From: Ochotona curzoniae
Taxonomy: Eukaryota > Chordata > Mammalia > Lagomorpha > Ochotonidae
Assembly: GCF_017591425.1 (NCBI RefSeq)
Contig: NW_024464918.1
Location: 23,712,001-23,776,000 of the forward strand
DNA: 64,000 nt
Direction: 5' to 3'
The translations under genes and the position numbers were made by a program. Positions 21,596-32,599 of the stretch are shown here, piece after piece (the stretch's first letter is position 1; each line of letters begins with the position of its first letter). A model generated the notes under the pieces. That model had not been told where the DNA came from and did not search any database. It saw only the letters and a program-made list of their open reading frames with translations.

Positions 21596-21599
21596 AGGC

Positions 21600-21735
21600 C
21601 GGTTGCTGTTATAAAGCACCTCTCAGTTTGGCTTTGTGTGACTATTTTCTTGACAATGTGAACCCTAAGGTCATACAGGCAGCAAGTGGCAGAGTGACGA
21701 GTGGGGCCTGGCTTTCTTGACCCCGTGTCTGTCCA
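21600..21735 (-). mobile_element. MIR-like, minus strand
   Basis: 'AACCCTAAGGTCATACAGGC', 'AGCAAGTGGCAGAGTGACGA' and 'GCCTGGCTTTCTTGACCCC' match the reverse MIR (caaggtcacacagctagtaagtggcagagc). Left part weak. Confidence 0.65.
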
Positions 21736-21739
21736 TCCT

Positions 21740-22640
21740 AAAAGATGCCAAGATTTGGAGGTCAGAAAATGACAAAGCTCCACCCCTCAGAACACTCCTG
21801 TTAACACAGCTAGGTTTTTAACCAAAAGTGGTCTTAACGTGGTAAAAACCTGAAGCAACACCTCCCTCCCAGGAGAAGCTACAAATTTTCTTGGTCATCA
21901 TTTAAGATCTCTAGTTCTGAAAAAGAACAATTTTTTTTTTAATTGCAGTTATTTCAATACTTTTTCATCTTCATTTTCCAAGGTAACATTTTGTTCTGTT
22001 TTAATAGAACAGCTGGTAAAAGCATCAGGAAAATTAGAACAAATTTGGGTAAAAGACCAGTTTGGTCTTTCTTGATATATTTTTCAAAACTGTGGGACAT
22101 TGAGCAAAATGCACTAAAATTAAAAAATCTTTTTTTTTATTTGGGAAATTCTTTCAAGAAGCTGAACAATTGCTGAAGCTAATCTATAATTTACCCAAAT
22201 GCTGACTACTTTACTATATTGACACGCTAGGGCTTAGCTCACTGAATTTTCTCCAAGAAATGGCATAGACAAAAGGGCAAGTAATTGCTGTTCTGAGCCC
22301 ATGGTCTGCCCCTCATTTAATAAGTTGGTCTGTGAATACATTTTTAAATTTTTCCAGATGTTATTTTTAAAAGCTTTGCAAACCAGCCCTACATGAACTC
22401 TGCCTTTTAACAGCTTTGTCTCTTCTTCTTTTTTCTGCTGTTGTTCTGAAAATGGAATGAGAAGGACATCACTTGTGGGGTCTAGGAAGGTCTTTACATC
22501 TGCCTAATTTATGTGGCTACGGCGCCCGTTGGGACTGAAAAGGGAGGAGAAATTTCATGCATTGGATTATCTTGTTGATGATAAGTGAGATGTGTGGTAC
22601 ATTGGATGAATACCTAAATACCTATAAACAAAGTTATTTA
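21740..22640. other. Non-coding AT-rich sequence, unassigned
   Basis: No repeat or gene recognised with confidence. Several short T runs (21931-21940, 22131-22139). Confidence 0.35.
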
Positions 22641-22965
22641 TGGACCCCCAGCTACCTTATTAGCTAGGTATTGTGCTAGGTGAACTCTACCTTATTAGCT
22701 AGGTATTGTGCTAGGTGAACGGAGACACAGTCCCTACCCTGAGACCGTATGATTTTGTGAAATGTCGGGTATGAGCTTAATGACTTAAGCTAATCCAGGA
22801 TGCTATGGGAGGGCATGTGATCTGACTGGGGTGGGAGGCAGAGTAAGTAGAGTTCAGTGTCTGATTGGCTTGGTCACTTCATAGCCTTGATGTCTTAGAT
22901 GTGCAGTCTCAGGATATCATGGTGGCCAGGAGCAGGGACTGTAAGCTGTGATGGATATGTGTCCT
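22640..22965 (-). mobile_element. L2 3'-end fragment, minus strand, with internal duplication
   Basis: 'GCTAGGTATTGTGCTAGGTG', 'GGAGACACAGTCCCTACCCT' and 'GATGCTATGGGAGGGCATGT' fit the reverse L2 3' end (accatgtgccaggcactgtgctaggc / ggtccctgccctc). The first motif is duplicated perfectly (next entry). Confidence 0.65.
22652..22720. repeat. Perfect 35-bp tandem duplication
   Basis: CTACCTTATTAGCTAGGTAT onward through GTGAAC occupies 22652-22685 and recurs without mismatch at 22687-22720 (34 identical bases, period 35). Lies inside an old L2, so the duplication itself is young. Confidence 0.97.
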
Positions 22966-22974
22966 TGTAATGAC

Positions 22975-23115
22975 TGCTATAATGACTTTTTGTGTGACCT
23001 TTGACAAATCACAAAATGTCTCTGCACCTCAGGATTTCTCATCTGTGAAATAATCACAGAGCTCCCGAGGTTCCTGAGGTATCCAGGTGAAGCACAAGGC
23101 ATGCCTGCGCATATC
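22975..23115 (+). mobile_element. MIR, plus strand
   Basis: 'TGTGTGACCTTTGACAAATC', 'AATGTCTCTGCACCTCAGGA', 'TTTCTCATCTGTGAAATAAT' reproduce the MIR core (tgtgaccttgggcaagtc / ctctctgtgcctcagtttcctcatctgtaaaat). Confidence 0.75.
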
Positions 23116-23750
23116 AAGTACAAAGCAAAGGTAGACCGAGAAAAAGGAGGAGGAAGTGTAGGAAACTGTGGTGAGGCTTAGAACAATCTGCAGACTGACA
23201 CCATGCAGGACAACAAGCACTTACTTGGGTAGAGGGGAACAGGAGGAGTGTCTTTGAGCGGGAGAACATGAAGGAGGTGTGCCAAGAAGAGTGTGTCTTG
23301 ACGATGTGTAAGTTTTCTGAATTGTCAAGTGCATGCTAGAACCTGAGCTAGGGATGGGTTTACACAAGCCCTCTGTGACAGGTGGACTCTGAGCTCTTCC
23401 AAGGGGCTATGCTTGTCTCCACTGCCAGCTCCTTCTTGCTTTGTCTTCCTTCTCAGCCATCCTGTACTCTCCACGACCCTTGCTTTTACTGCTGGTTTCC
23501 TCCCTTGTCTCACAAGGTTGTTTCTAAAGGGTTTAAGTATTTGCCCAATTGCAGGCACAGGCAGGGTGTGGAAATGAACATTTACAGAAGGCTGGAATTC
23601 TGCCACAAAGAGCCTTTGGATCCCTCTTCCTAGAAGCCTGGCATATCCCTAAGCAGAAGCAGGGCTTATCAAATTCCATTAACAAAAACCACAGGAACAA
23701 CAATCTATTTGTGTCATTTCACAATGCTGGGTCTATATAGCCAGCAGCTG
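23115..23750. other. Non-coding sequence, unassigned
   Basis: Ordinary composition. The short frames on both strands (up to 93 codons) have no domain. No repeat recognised. Confidence 0.35.
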
Positions 23751-23754
23751 TCCT

Positions 23755-24105
23755 GTCTGGCTCTCCTATTATCTCATAAGTTACAGACTGAACAGTTATA
23801 GACTGAATATTACTATTAAGAGACAGGACCAATAAAGAAGTGATCAATTTAGTGATTAGCTCCGGCCTAATCCAATATGAGTGGTATCTTTTGAGGATGA
23901 AATTTGGACATAGGAATACGAAGGGTGCAGGTGCATGGAGACCATACAAAGGAGAAGATGGCCACCTGTAAAACCAGGACAGAGTCGCTGGAAGGAACTG
24001 CCGTTGGCCTTCTGCTCTCCAACACTGTGAGCAGACAAACTTCTGTTGTTTGAGGGACTCAGTCCAGTATTAGAGCAGCCCTGATGGTGCTGTGATCTAC
24101 TGATT
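23755..24105 (+). mobile_element. MLT1-like MaLR solo LTR, plus strand
   Basis: In order: 'GGCCTAATCCAATATGAGTG', 'GAAATTTGGACATAGGAATA', 'GGAGAAGATGGCCACCTGTA', 'GCTCTCCAACACTGTGAGCAG', 'AAACTTCTGTTGTTTGAGGG', 'ATTAGAGCAGCCCTGATGG'. These correspond to MLT1 landmarks (gattagg..ccaatatgac, aaatttggacacag, gaaggccatgtgaag, ccagaactgtgag, ttctgttgtttaagcc, acggcagccctag). Confidence 0.85.
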
Positions 24106-24339
24106 GTGATTGACAGGAGGCATATAAAAAGATCAGGAAAAACATAAGAAAATGGTACATGAATCCCCAAATTTCTGTTCCCAAATAACTTTTAATTTCT
24201 TATTTCCATGAATCTTGAAGTTCTTTAGTATTTTGGATTAGTGACTCATGTAAATAAGAGTTTTATTAAGTTATAACTAAATCCTATAAGTAACATAGTT
24301 TATATAATAACATTTTAAGTACTGTTTACCTTTTGATAC

Positions 24340-24487
24340 CTTCATTTTGAAAGTGAGGCAGCTGTGATTTGGAGAGTGAAATGACTTAGAGTCACAATCC
24401 TAGTCCTAGTTAGGGACAGAAGTTGCTCAGATCCAAAGCTTCTTGACAAGGCAGCCTGGGTTTTTAGGTTCTGTACCACACTTCCTA
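24340..24487 (-). mobile_element. MIR, minus strand
   Basis: 'CTTCATTTTGAAAGTGAGGC', 'GGAGAGTGAAATGACTTAGA', 'GTCACAATCCTAGTCCTAGT', 'CAGATCCAAAGCTTCTTGAC' match the reverse MIR in order. Confidence 0.65.
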
Positions 24488-24489
24488 GA

Positions 24490-25890
24490 AATACTGATCT
24501 TTTTTTTTTAACTCCCCTGTTTCTTTCCTTCTGAGCACTGGCTTTGACCCATCCTAGCTATTTAGTCCTATAACCATTTGTTAAAACCCACCTCCCCACA
24601 CCAGTCCTATAATTGTAGCGTGTTGCTTTACTCGTGTAGACTGGATCGGTTGGAACCAATACTGTCGGGAGGCTTCTTGATTTTTCTGCCAGGTGAAAGC
24701 CAGCCAACCCTTTGCATATGGCAAAATGATCAACCTCAGTGAGCATTGGCAAGTAGCATGGACTACTGCTAGGCTGCTTAATTTGTACCTAATGTTGCAC
24801 ACAGGTGGCCCCAGGCATGGTGTGCATCACTTACCCCTGCCATATGGCAACTACCAGCCTGGCCCAGAGTTCTGTATCCTTTTTTTTTTTTTTTCCTGTT
24901 AATGCACTTGCGGCAAGAAACTATGCATTACCTGATGCTGACTTGGTGTCTTCCCTTGGTTAACACGTTTGAGTGTGCCAGCTACTTACTCAGGTAGAAT
25001 GGAGTCTAAAAAACATATCCAGGTTTGTCATTCCAGAATGTGGATTTTCAGTGAACATGATTGATCCCTGCAAGTGCTTGTGAGGAACACGTATTAACTA
25101 CCTACTGCAGCCACATAATAGTGTAATGAGAGTAGCATTATTTGCCTCACAATGTTCTCTTATCTGAGGTGGGCACACGAGTTATTTCTACTCTGAACCA
25201 AACAATTAGAAAAACGTGAGCACCCAAGGGTCAACTTTTCCAGATTCTTTTTCTTTATGTGTTCTTTCATTTTTAGGTTTGCTGCGCCCTCCCCCTACCA
25301 TGCCCATTCTATTTCATGCTTTCAGAGAGAATTAATACTATTCTACATTTTTATATTCTGCACCACGACAGCTCTTGCATAATTCTGTTCAATCCTTTGT
25401 TGTTGTTTTTTTTCAAGTTATGGTTTTAAAAATAATCTAGAACTAATTTATCTAATGAATATGCAATTATTGCAAGAGTCTTTTGAAGTTTTTGAAAACC
25501 TTCAGTCAGCATCTTTGTGGGACGTGGTGATGAATCCAGCATCAGGCACTTGGAAACCGTTTGTAATTTGGCATGCGCAGGTATAATTTTTGCACATTTC
25601 AAAGCTGGGCACGCTGCAGTCGTTTGCTGGGTGCTTAAGATGGTCAGCATAGTGACGTTACTTTCTGGCCTCCCTTCTGTGGGGAAGAAGTGTGAAGCAT
25701 GGCTCCTGAGGGTATGCTGGGTTGAAATATTAGGTAGAAAAGCATAGTGTGTGAGAAAAAGGGGCAGAGGTACAGATCGTGGGTTACTGCTCGTGAGTTC
25801 AGCTCGCCTTTCGTGCTGTTTGTGTTTCGTGCGAGGTGTTTTGCATGTCTCCGTCTTCAGCTATGCATAGTGCAGGTAACAGCAAATGCA
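24490..25890. other. Mostly unassigned; possible conserved element 25425-25640
   Basis: Simple T runs at about 24878-24894. The part 25425-25640 (CTAATTTATCTAATGAATAT, GGAAACCGTTTGTAATTTGG, GCATGCGCAGGTATAATTTT) is unique, AT-rich with retained CpGs, and could be regulatory. No gene and no named repeat. Confidence 0.3.
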
Positions 25891-25894
25891 GCTA

Positions 25895-25990
25895 CTGCTT
25901 TATTGGGACAATGAGATTTCACTAGGCACAGAAAATTCACCATGTTCACACAGGTAGTAAGGGGTGGAGCCTGCGTCCTCTCTCCTACAC
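25895..25990 (-). mobile_element. MIR-like fragment, minus strand
   Basis: 'GAGATTTCACTAGGCACAGA', 'CATGTTCACACAGGTAGTAA', 'GGGGTGGAGCCTGCGTCC' resemble the reverse MIR core. Short. Confidence 0.5.
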
Positions 25991-26720
25991 AGACCCGTGA
26001 GCCTGTTTCCTGTGCGAGACACTGTGTTATACACTTAGCAAGTGTAGGAAGGAGGTTGACCTAGAATCTACTCTGCGCGTTTGTCTGCTAGTGGGAAAGA
26101 AAAGGCGGGCAGCCTGGGCGTGTAGCCAAGAAAATTCTGACAAGAGAAGCTAGAGGGCCATGCCATGGAAGTAAAGGAGAGGGAGAAAAAAAAATGATCT
26201 CAGCAGAGATGGAATTTATTGTGAGAGAGGGGCTGATTTCTGGAGTGTTTTTTTTTCCTTCCTCACAGTTCCCTGTTTCCTGCCTGTTGTGTGCAGTGTA
26301 GTCTCCCAGGTGGCCTCTGCATGGGATGTTTCCGTAATCGTTTTGACCTGGGGAACCAGCTTTATCCTGTCTTCTCCCTCCGTTGCTGAATCAGGCAGAG
26401 TCTCTGAACCCTGACGGTGGACTTCATCAGCCCCTCCTGTCCCAGGGCTGTGATCCTGAGTGTGTGACCGGCACAGCGCCCTGCCAGCCCCAGCTGGGCT
26501 CAACACTGTCACTGTCCTTGTTCCCCATGAAAGCAGTGTAGGATCTGCAGCTGAGAGCCAGGACCATCACTTTCCTGGAGACTGTTTTTCTCTGTTTAAG
26601 TTAACAGGATAAAGTGGTTTTCCTTAGCCATAGTTGTTGCTGTGCATTTTTTTCCCCTCCTGGTTCCGTTTGAAGATCAGCAGTCTTGGCTATAGGTAGC
26701 TCTAACTAGCTTAAGCAAAA
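25990..26720. other. Non-coding, unassigned
   Basis: Nothing recognised. A 98-codon minus-strand frame at 26216-26512 has no recognisable domain. Confidence 0.35.
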
Positions 26721-26721
26721 T

Positions 26722-26850
26722 GGGAGAAGGTGGCCTAATGGCCAAAGTCCTTGCTTTGTACATGCTAGCATCCCATATGGATGCTGATTTGTATCCTGAC
26801 TGCTCTGCTTTCATCCAGCTCCATGCTTGAGGCCTAGGAGAGGAGTCTTC
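26722..26850 (+). mobile_element. CSINE 5' half, plus strand, 3'-truncated
   Basis: GAAGGTGGCCTAATGGCCAA, GCATCCCATATGGATGCTGA, CATCCAGCTCCATGCTTGAG and GGCCTAGGAGAGGAG cover only the head and middle. The pyrimidine-rich 3' part and A tail are missing. No clear target duplication was found, so the truncation may be a later deletion. Confidence 0.8.
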
Positions 26851-27084
26851 TGATGGGTCCTTGCTTATTTTACTATCCTTGGCTAAGGTTGATTATTGCA
26901 TCTTGGACATGATGAAGCCACAGAGCAAATGTGTTGAACATGTGACCCTTAAGAAACCACACCAATTAATTATTATTCTAAGCTCCTTGAGTCACAGATT
27001 CAATTGGCCAATTAATCACTGACAAATGTACTAGTGCCATTAGGGTGTCTCATACTGTGTGCAATATTCCCGGGTAAGGGCTTT

Positions 27085-27265
27085 GTAACATCTTAACTAA
27101 CCATGATACCTGAGGCTCAGTGTCCTGATCTGTAAATCAAGGAGGGGGACAAAGAAAAATTCAAAAATTCACTGTATTTCATTGGTGGGATGATTGTGCA
27201 GAAAAGAAAGAGCATGTAGAAAGCACTGAGTACAATTTATTCACTTATATATTTATTAATAATTT
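27085..27265 (+). mobile_element. MIR, plus strand
   Basis: 'AACATCTTAACTAACCATGA', 'TGAGGCTCAGTGTCCTGATC', 'TGTAAATCAAGGAGGGGGAC' and 'GTAGAAAGCACTGAGTACAA' follow the MIR core and 3' part. Confidence 0.6.
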
Positions 27266-27269
27266 AATT

Positions 27270-28190
27270 ATCGCGGTGAATGTGAATTTTTATACAGAAA
27301 TCTCAAGTACTCTGAATTTCATCACCCTCTCGGATTTCCTTCCTGCCCTAGGAGAGAATTCTATTTCCAGCTGTATTCTGGAGTCCTCTCGGCTTTGAAA
27401 GGGTGTGGCAAGTGTTCAAGGCTTTGCATAGTCCTCTGTATTTGGAGAAGGCTCCCTGGTTATCATCTACCCTGTGAACCACCCATAAGCTCTTCCAAGT
27501 CCTTTGTGGTCTTTCAAGGTAAGTGGCTCTGCCTTTTGCAGCCTCAGTGTTGGAGCATCTCCAGCTTTGTGCCCAGAACTCAGCTTGCTGTGTCCGTTAT
27601 TGCCCCCTTTACTAGTATGACTTGTACTCACCCTACTCTTCAACAACTGTGCAAGTAAGAAAAGGTGGGATGGTTGTTTCCTTAGAAAATAAGGTAACTT
27701 TTGCTTCAGTTTCTGAAATAGAAAATCTATTAGTTGTCTTTTAAAGCCAGAAATATCTCGATCTTTTGCTATCTTCTCAGTGTCAGGGAGAGAAATTGAC
27801 TTTCACTTTTTCCATCTTGCTACAGCAACAGGAACTAAATATAAGTTATTGCCTTAAAAGACTACATGGGGCCACACTTTCTCAGCCCCATCATGCTAGA
27901 GACCTCCTGGCCCCTTTCCTGTTCCTGAATAGAAAACATTGCTTTCTGGCTTTGTCTGCATTTGTCTGCAGTGGAACATTTTCACTACAGCATAATTTGG
28001 TTTTCTTTTTTAGAGTCTCAGTGCAACTGCCATCTCTTCGGAGAGTTCTTTCTAGAATATTCTTGCTCAAAAATAGAGATGTCCCTTAATCCCAAACAAT
28101 TATGTCACCCTATTAGCATTCATAGAATTCATCACCACTTTGTCTTGATCATTACTAAGATGATCTTTTCAGGATCAGGGCTGTAACTTT
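27270..28190. other. Non-coding, unassigned
   Basis: No confident repeat. Open frames of 74-107 codons (27395-28186) have no domain. TTTGTCTGCATTTGTCTGCA near 27951 is a tiny tandem duplication. Confidence 0.35.
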
Positions 28191-28194
28191 TTGT

Positions 28195-28478
28195 TTTCTT
28201 TATTTATTTGAAAGGCAGAGAAGCAGAGTGAGAGAGTGAACGAGAGAGGTCTCCTGTCTCTTGGTTCACTTCCTAAATTCCCACAGTAGCTAGGACTGAG
28301 CCAGGCTGAAGCCAAGGGCCCAGAATTCTATCACAGTTGCCCACGTCGATAGCAGAATCATCACCTGTTGCTTCCCAGGGTGCAGCTTTTCAGAAAGCAG
28401 GATCTGAAATAGAGTCAGGACTCCAGGCACTCGGGTGTGGGCAGTGGGAGGCAGTGATCCAGGTGTGACTCAGACACT
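28195..28478 (-). mobile_element. Old CSINE, minus strand
   Basis: TTATTTATTTGAAAGGCAGA, GAACGAGAGAGGTCTCCTGT, GGTTCACTTCCTAAATTCCC, GGACTGAGCCAGGCTGAAGC, CCAGGGTGCAGCTTTTCAGA and GGACTCCAGGCACTCGGGTG. The GAAAGGCAGAG tail type marks the older CSINE lineage. Confidence 0.85.
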
Positions 28479-28499
28479 GCAGTGGATGGTGGTTCTGTT

Positions 28500-28575
28500 C
28501 ACAGTCACAGCCTTAGCACAATGCCTGGCACTTCTCAGATGCTGGGTTAATAGTTCTTAATTGAAAGAGTAATTA
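28500..28575 (+). mobile_element. L2/MIR 3'-end fragment, plus strand
   Basis: 'GCCTTAGCACAATGCCTGGC' and 'CTGGGTTAATAGTTCTTAAT' recall the L2/MIR terminus (agcacagtgcctggcacatagtaggtgctcaataa). Confidence 0.55.
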
Positions 28576-28579
28576 TCCT

Positions 28580-30250
28580 ACCAAAATGTGATGAAGGAAC
28601 TCATGAAAGAACTATGGTGTAATTCCAGTTTTAAAATGGCTTAAATTATTATGAATTTAGCAAATACTTTGAGGACTGATCCTGGTGTGATCCTGCACAT
28701 GGGTCACATAAAAGCACCTTCCCAGGGGAGTTTCAGAGCAGCCACACCCAGGTCCCATGGGGGAGCATGGGCCAGGAATTACGCTAAAACTTTATGGAAA
28801 GCATAGCAGAGTGACTTCAAGGGGAGATGTTTGTGGATGATGCAAAATTTCAAAGATAAGGGTTTTTAAAGGGCAACCCTTGGGCTTAGTGGTGAAGTTT
28901 TAATGAAACCATAGGTAGTTGTCAACACCCAAATTTATAATTCACACCTCATATCCAGTACTTGAGATGTATAATTTTTTTATTATAAAACCTCAATTAT
29001 ATACAAAAATAAAATCCCATGATAAACTGTAGTAAGTCTGTCATCTGCTGCAACAATTAGCAGTTATACCTTGACTCACCACCACCCCATTTATAGCTTG
29101 TGTTGCAGAAAATTCAAAATATGACATTTTTTCTATAAGCATTTCAAATAAGTCTTTAAAATTAAGGTTAATTAAAATGTAACTTCAGTACAACCATCGT
29201 ACTAAAATAACCAGCAGTAACTTCTTTCTTTCCCAAGTAGCCACTCAGTGTTAAAATCTGCTTAGTTGCTGCAGAAATGCTTTTGCACAAGTGGTTTACG
29301 AGCCATGCGAGGTGCATATAGTTCAGTTGTTTAGTAGTTGTGTTTTGTCTTCGTTGACTTGTGGATTTTTTCATTGTTTGACGTATGTACACAATTTGCT
29401 TCTTGAAAAATATGGCCAGGTTTGTGTAGAGTTTACAAGTATGAATTTTTGCTGCTCTTATACCTGTGATGTCATTGAAAGCAATTTCTCTGTCCTCTAT
29501 ATGTTCTGTAAGTTGATAGTAAGATTTAAAGGCTAACAGATGAAGTTTTGATTTTCTTCTAACGTCATTCCATAAATGATGTTTATTTTTATGAGAAGAG
29601 CCATCATATCTTCTTGGTTTTTTTTTTTTTGATAATAGTAGTCATTGATGATGACTTCCAGAGACACAAAAATGGTAGAAGTGCTGATACCATTTTTCTT
29701 TTAAAAAGTTTTCATTAATATTTATTAATCTATGTGTTTTAAAATAAGATGACTTATTTTGTACGAAACAGTTTTCCTGCCTTTACATGAAATGCTTGTG
29801 TTACCTTAGGTTCCAAGCCTTCTAAATTCCTCAAAATGTTCCTGTTTCCTTCACAGAGGTCAAGAACATAGGTCTCTGTAATAATGTAGAAAACATCTGT
29901 ATGTGGGTTCTCTGAGGGGACAGACCCTCGGTGTGCGAGGAATCAAGCAGCTGATACCCTGATTCTATCATTCTGTCTTCCTTCATCAGAGCATATTTAT
30001 AATAAATCACCCAGTTACCAGGAAAAAACAATTGCATGCTTCTTTCTTTATTTTTATTTACTCATTTCTTGACCTTCTTCAAACATGGCCAGTTAGTTGT
30101 TTTCAGGATTTCTTTAGTGTCATTACCAACTCATGTATTGCTGTGTATTTGTGGAAAGTGCTTTAAATCCGTTTCAGTTACTATTTTTGCTTTTCATTGG
30201 TCTTTGTGATGATGTAGCTCTTCATTATGTTGATTCACAGAAAAGAATTC
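28580..30250. other. AT-rich sequence, possibly very old L1
   Basis: About 1.7 kb of AT-rich DNA. Some phrases suggest an eroded repeat, but I cannot place it. GGGCTTAGTGGTGAAGTTTT at 28881 could be a scrap of CSINE head. No gene. Confidence 0.3.
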
Positions 30251-30254
30251 AATG

Positions 30255-30410
30255 AACATTTTCTGTAAAGGGACACAAAATAGCATATTTGTGAAACATT
30301 CATTTTGTCTTTTCCCAATTCTTTGTGCGTGTGAAACTTCTTCCAGCTTGCGGGCTTCATAGAAATCTGTCCATGAATTTGGATCGTGGGCTGTAGTTTG
30401 CTGATGCGGT
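30255..30410 (+). mobile_element. hAT-like non-autonomous DNA transposon fragment
   Basis: 'TTTCTGTAAAGGGACACAAA' at the left and 'GAATTTGGATCGTGGGCTGT' + 'AGTTTGCTGAT' at the right match the ends of a common mammalian DNA-transposon fossil (tttctgtaaagggccagatag ... gatttggcccgcgggccgtagtttgccgac). I do not name the family. Placement as hAT is from memory. Confidence 0.5.
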
Positions 30411-30771
30411 AGCCTTAAGTAGTTAGTTGTTTTGCAGACTTTTAGTAATTATTGTTTTGTGTTTGCTTTTGCTGTGACTTCACTGAGCATGGCTGTGTTT
30501 ATTGTGACACAGTGTGTATCCTTCTGCATGTATCTTTCACTAAGTTGGCGTTGCCGGAGAGTCTTGGAAGTGGGATTACTCTGTCGATGGGAATATGAAT
30601 GTTAACTTGGCACTGCCAGTTCCTTTTCATTGTGATTGTTCCATTGCATTTCAGCAAAATCTGAGAATGCCCATTTTCTCCAAACTGACCAAAAATTGAT
30701 GACTGTTTCACTTCTGGTTTTTGCTTCTCTGGATGTAGTGTAGTATGCATATGTTACACTTTGAGCAAAAT

Positions 30772-31084
30772 TTTTTTAAGATTTATTTATTTTTATTGCA
30801 AAGTCAGATATACAGAGAGGAAGATCTTCCATCTGATGATTCACTCTCCCAGTGAGCGCAATGGCCAGTGCTGTGCCGATCTGAAGCCAGGAGCCAGGAA
30901 CTTTCTTCGGGTCTCCCACATGGGTGCAGGGTCCCAAGGCTTTGGGCCATCCTTGACTGCTTTCCCAGGCTACAACAGGGAGTTGGATGGGAAGTGGGGC
31001 CACTGGGATTAGAACCTGTGCCTATATGGGATCTTGGCATGTTCAAGGCGAGGACTTGAGCCACTAGGCCAAGGCACCGGGCCC
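30772..31084 (-). mobile_element. CSINE, full length, minus strand, inside L1
   Basis: TTTTTTTAAGATTTATTTAT to CTAGGCCAAGGCACCGGGCCC. The target duplication TTGAGCAAAA(T) lies at 30761-30771 and 31085-31095 and interrupts the older L1. Good match to the CpG-rich lineage. Confidence 0.95.
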
Positions 31085-31904
31085 TTGAGCAAAATCTTCA
31101 TTTCACTTGGATTAAGAGCAATTTACATTACTTTTTGGTGAACTGTTCGTATTTCTTGCTAAGTTGTGTATAATTTGTTGATCTAGTTTTAAAATTTTTG
31201 GAATATTAACCTTTCATTTCCTAAAAGGTAACAAATATTTTTCTCTAAGTTGTTACTTTATAGAATAAAGTACTTTATAGAATTTGTTTTAAGAAGTTTA
31301 ATTTCAAAAAACATCAAAATATTTCAAACTTTTCCTTTTGCCTCTGGGTTTTGACTCATAGTATTTCTTAGGTTTGTAGGAATTCAGCCATTTTCTTCTT
31401 AATTTGATAGCCCATTCTTGCCACTAAATATCATATTGATTTGAAATTTACCCTGTTGTTTGTAATGAGGAATGGATCCAATTTAAATCTTTCTCCATAT
31501 GAATCACCAGGTAGCCAGATGCCACTTATTAAAACATTCATCATTTCCTAACTCATTTACAATGTTAAATTCAAATAAATGAAGAATTTCAAATAAACCT
31601 ATTTCTATTATTAACTACTAACTTTTCATAAATGATTAAATCTATGGATAGTTGTTTCATTTGTCTTATTTTCTATTTATGTAGCAACATCACATTTTAC
31701 AGCATTTTTGTAGGTCTTAAAATGCTTAATATCAGGTAGAGTTAGGGTCCCATTTCTTGTTTCTCATATTTTTCTGTTTTCTCAATTTTGTAAAACCTTT
31801 ACGAAACTAAAAAACCTAATGACATTTTCTTGGTATCTATTAAGTACAAAAATTAACACTGGATACACTGATAACTTCATGATGTTAGCCTTTACTTGTT
31901 TACA

Positions 31905-32172
31905 ATGTGGGAAGAAGGCTTTCATCTGCTGATTCACTCCCTAAATGGCTGCAGCGGCCTGAGCTGAGCTGATCTGAAGCCAAGCACCGGAAGCTTCTGC
32001 TTGGTTCTCCCATGTGGGCACAGGACCCAGGGCCATCCTCCATTGCTATCCCAGTCCATAAACAGGGAGCTGGATCCAAAGTGGAGGATCTGGGACATGA
32101 ACCAGTGCCCATATGGGATGGCAGTGCTTGTAGGTGGAAGATCAGCCTGTTGAACCACTCTTCTGGCCACAA
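31905..32172 (-). mobile_element. CSINE, minus strand, inside L1, tail truncated
   Basis: AAGGCTTTCATCTGCTGATT, GGCTGCAGCGGCCTGAGCTG, GAAGCCAAGCACCGGAAGCT, CCAGTCCATAAACAGGGAGC, GTGCCCATATGGGATGGCAG, GAACCACTCTTCTGGCC. The AAAGATTTATTT tail part is missing on the left. Second insertion into the same old L1. Confidence 0.85.
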
Positions 32173-32599
32173 TGTGTTGGCTTTTGTTTTGATAAACAAA
32201 AGAAGAAAGTTAAGCCCATGTTCATTTTGTTGACATAACCTAGTTATGTTTTTTGTGATGTGCGTGTATGTGTGTTTTGATAGTATAAAATGGCTCACTG
32301 TGGCTTTATATTAACAGTATTTGATTTTGGTGTGTCTTTGGGCATTTAGGAAGGTTTGAATTTTTGCTAATGTTTTTTGTTTTTGGGTAGTGTCTAATGC
32401 TTCCCTACCATGAGCATGACAGAAATTGGCTTGCAGTTCTTCTCTTCTCTTCTGCTCTCTTTTCTAGAATATCTTAGTGTAATTTGATGCAAAAGTAGTA
32501 TTATTTTTGCTCAGCTAATGCCTTTAAGACTGTTATTAATTTGATGCTTTTTTCTGAATATTTTTCTTTTCTGTATCTATTTTGATCAACCCTTTCATA

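Noticed and set aside
30761..31095. Two independent L1 elements at 30.4 and 31.1 kb
   Set aside because: A CSINE with its own target duplication separates them, and both sides continue the same minus-strand L1 in order, so one interrupted L1 is simpler.
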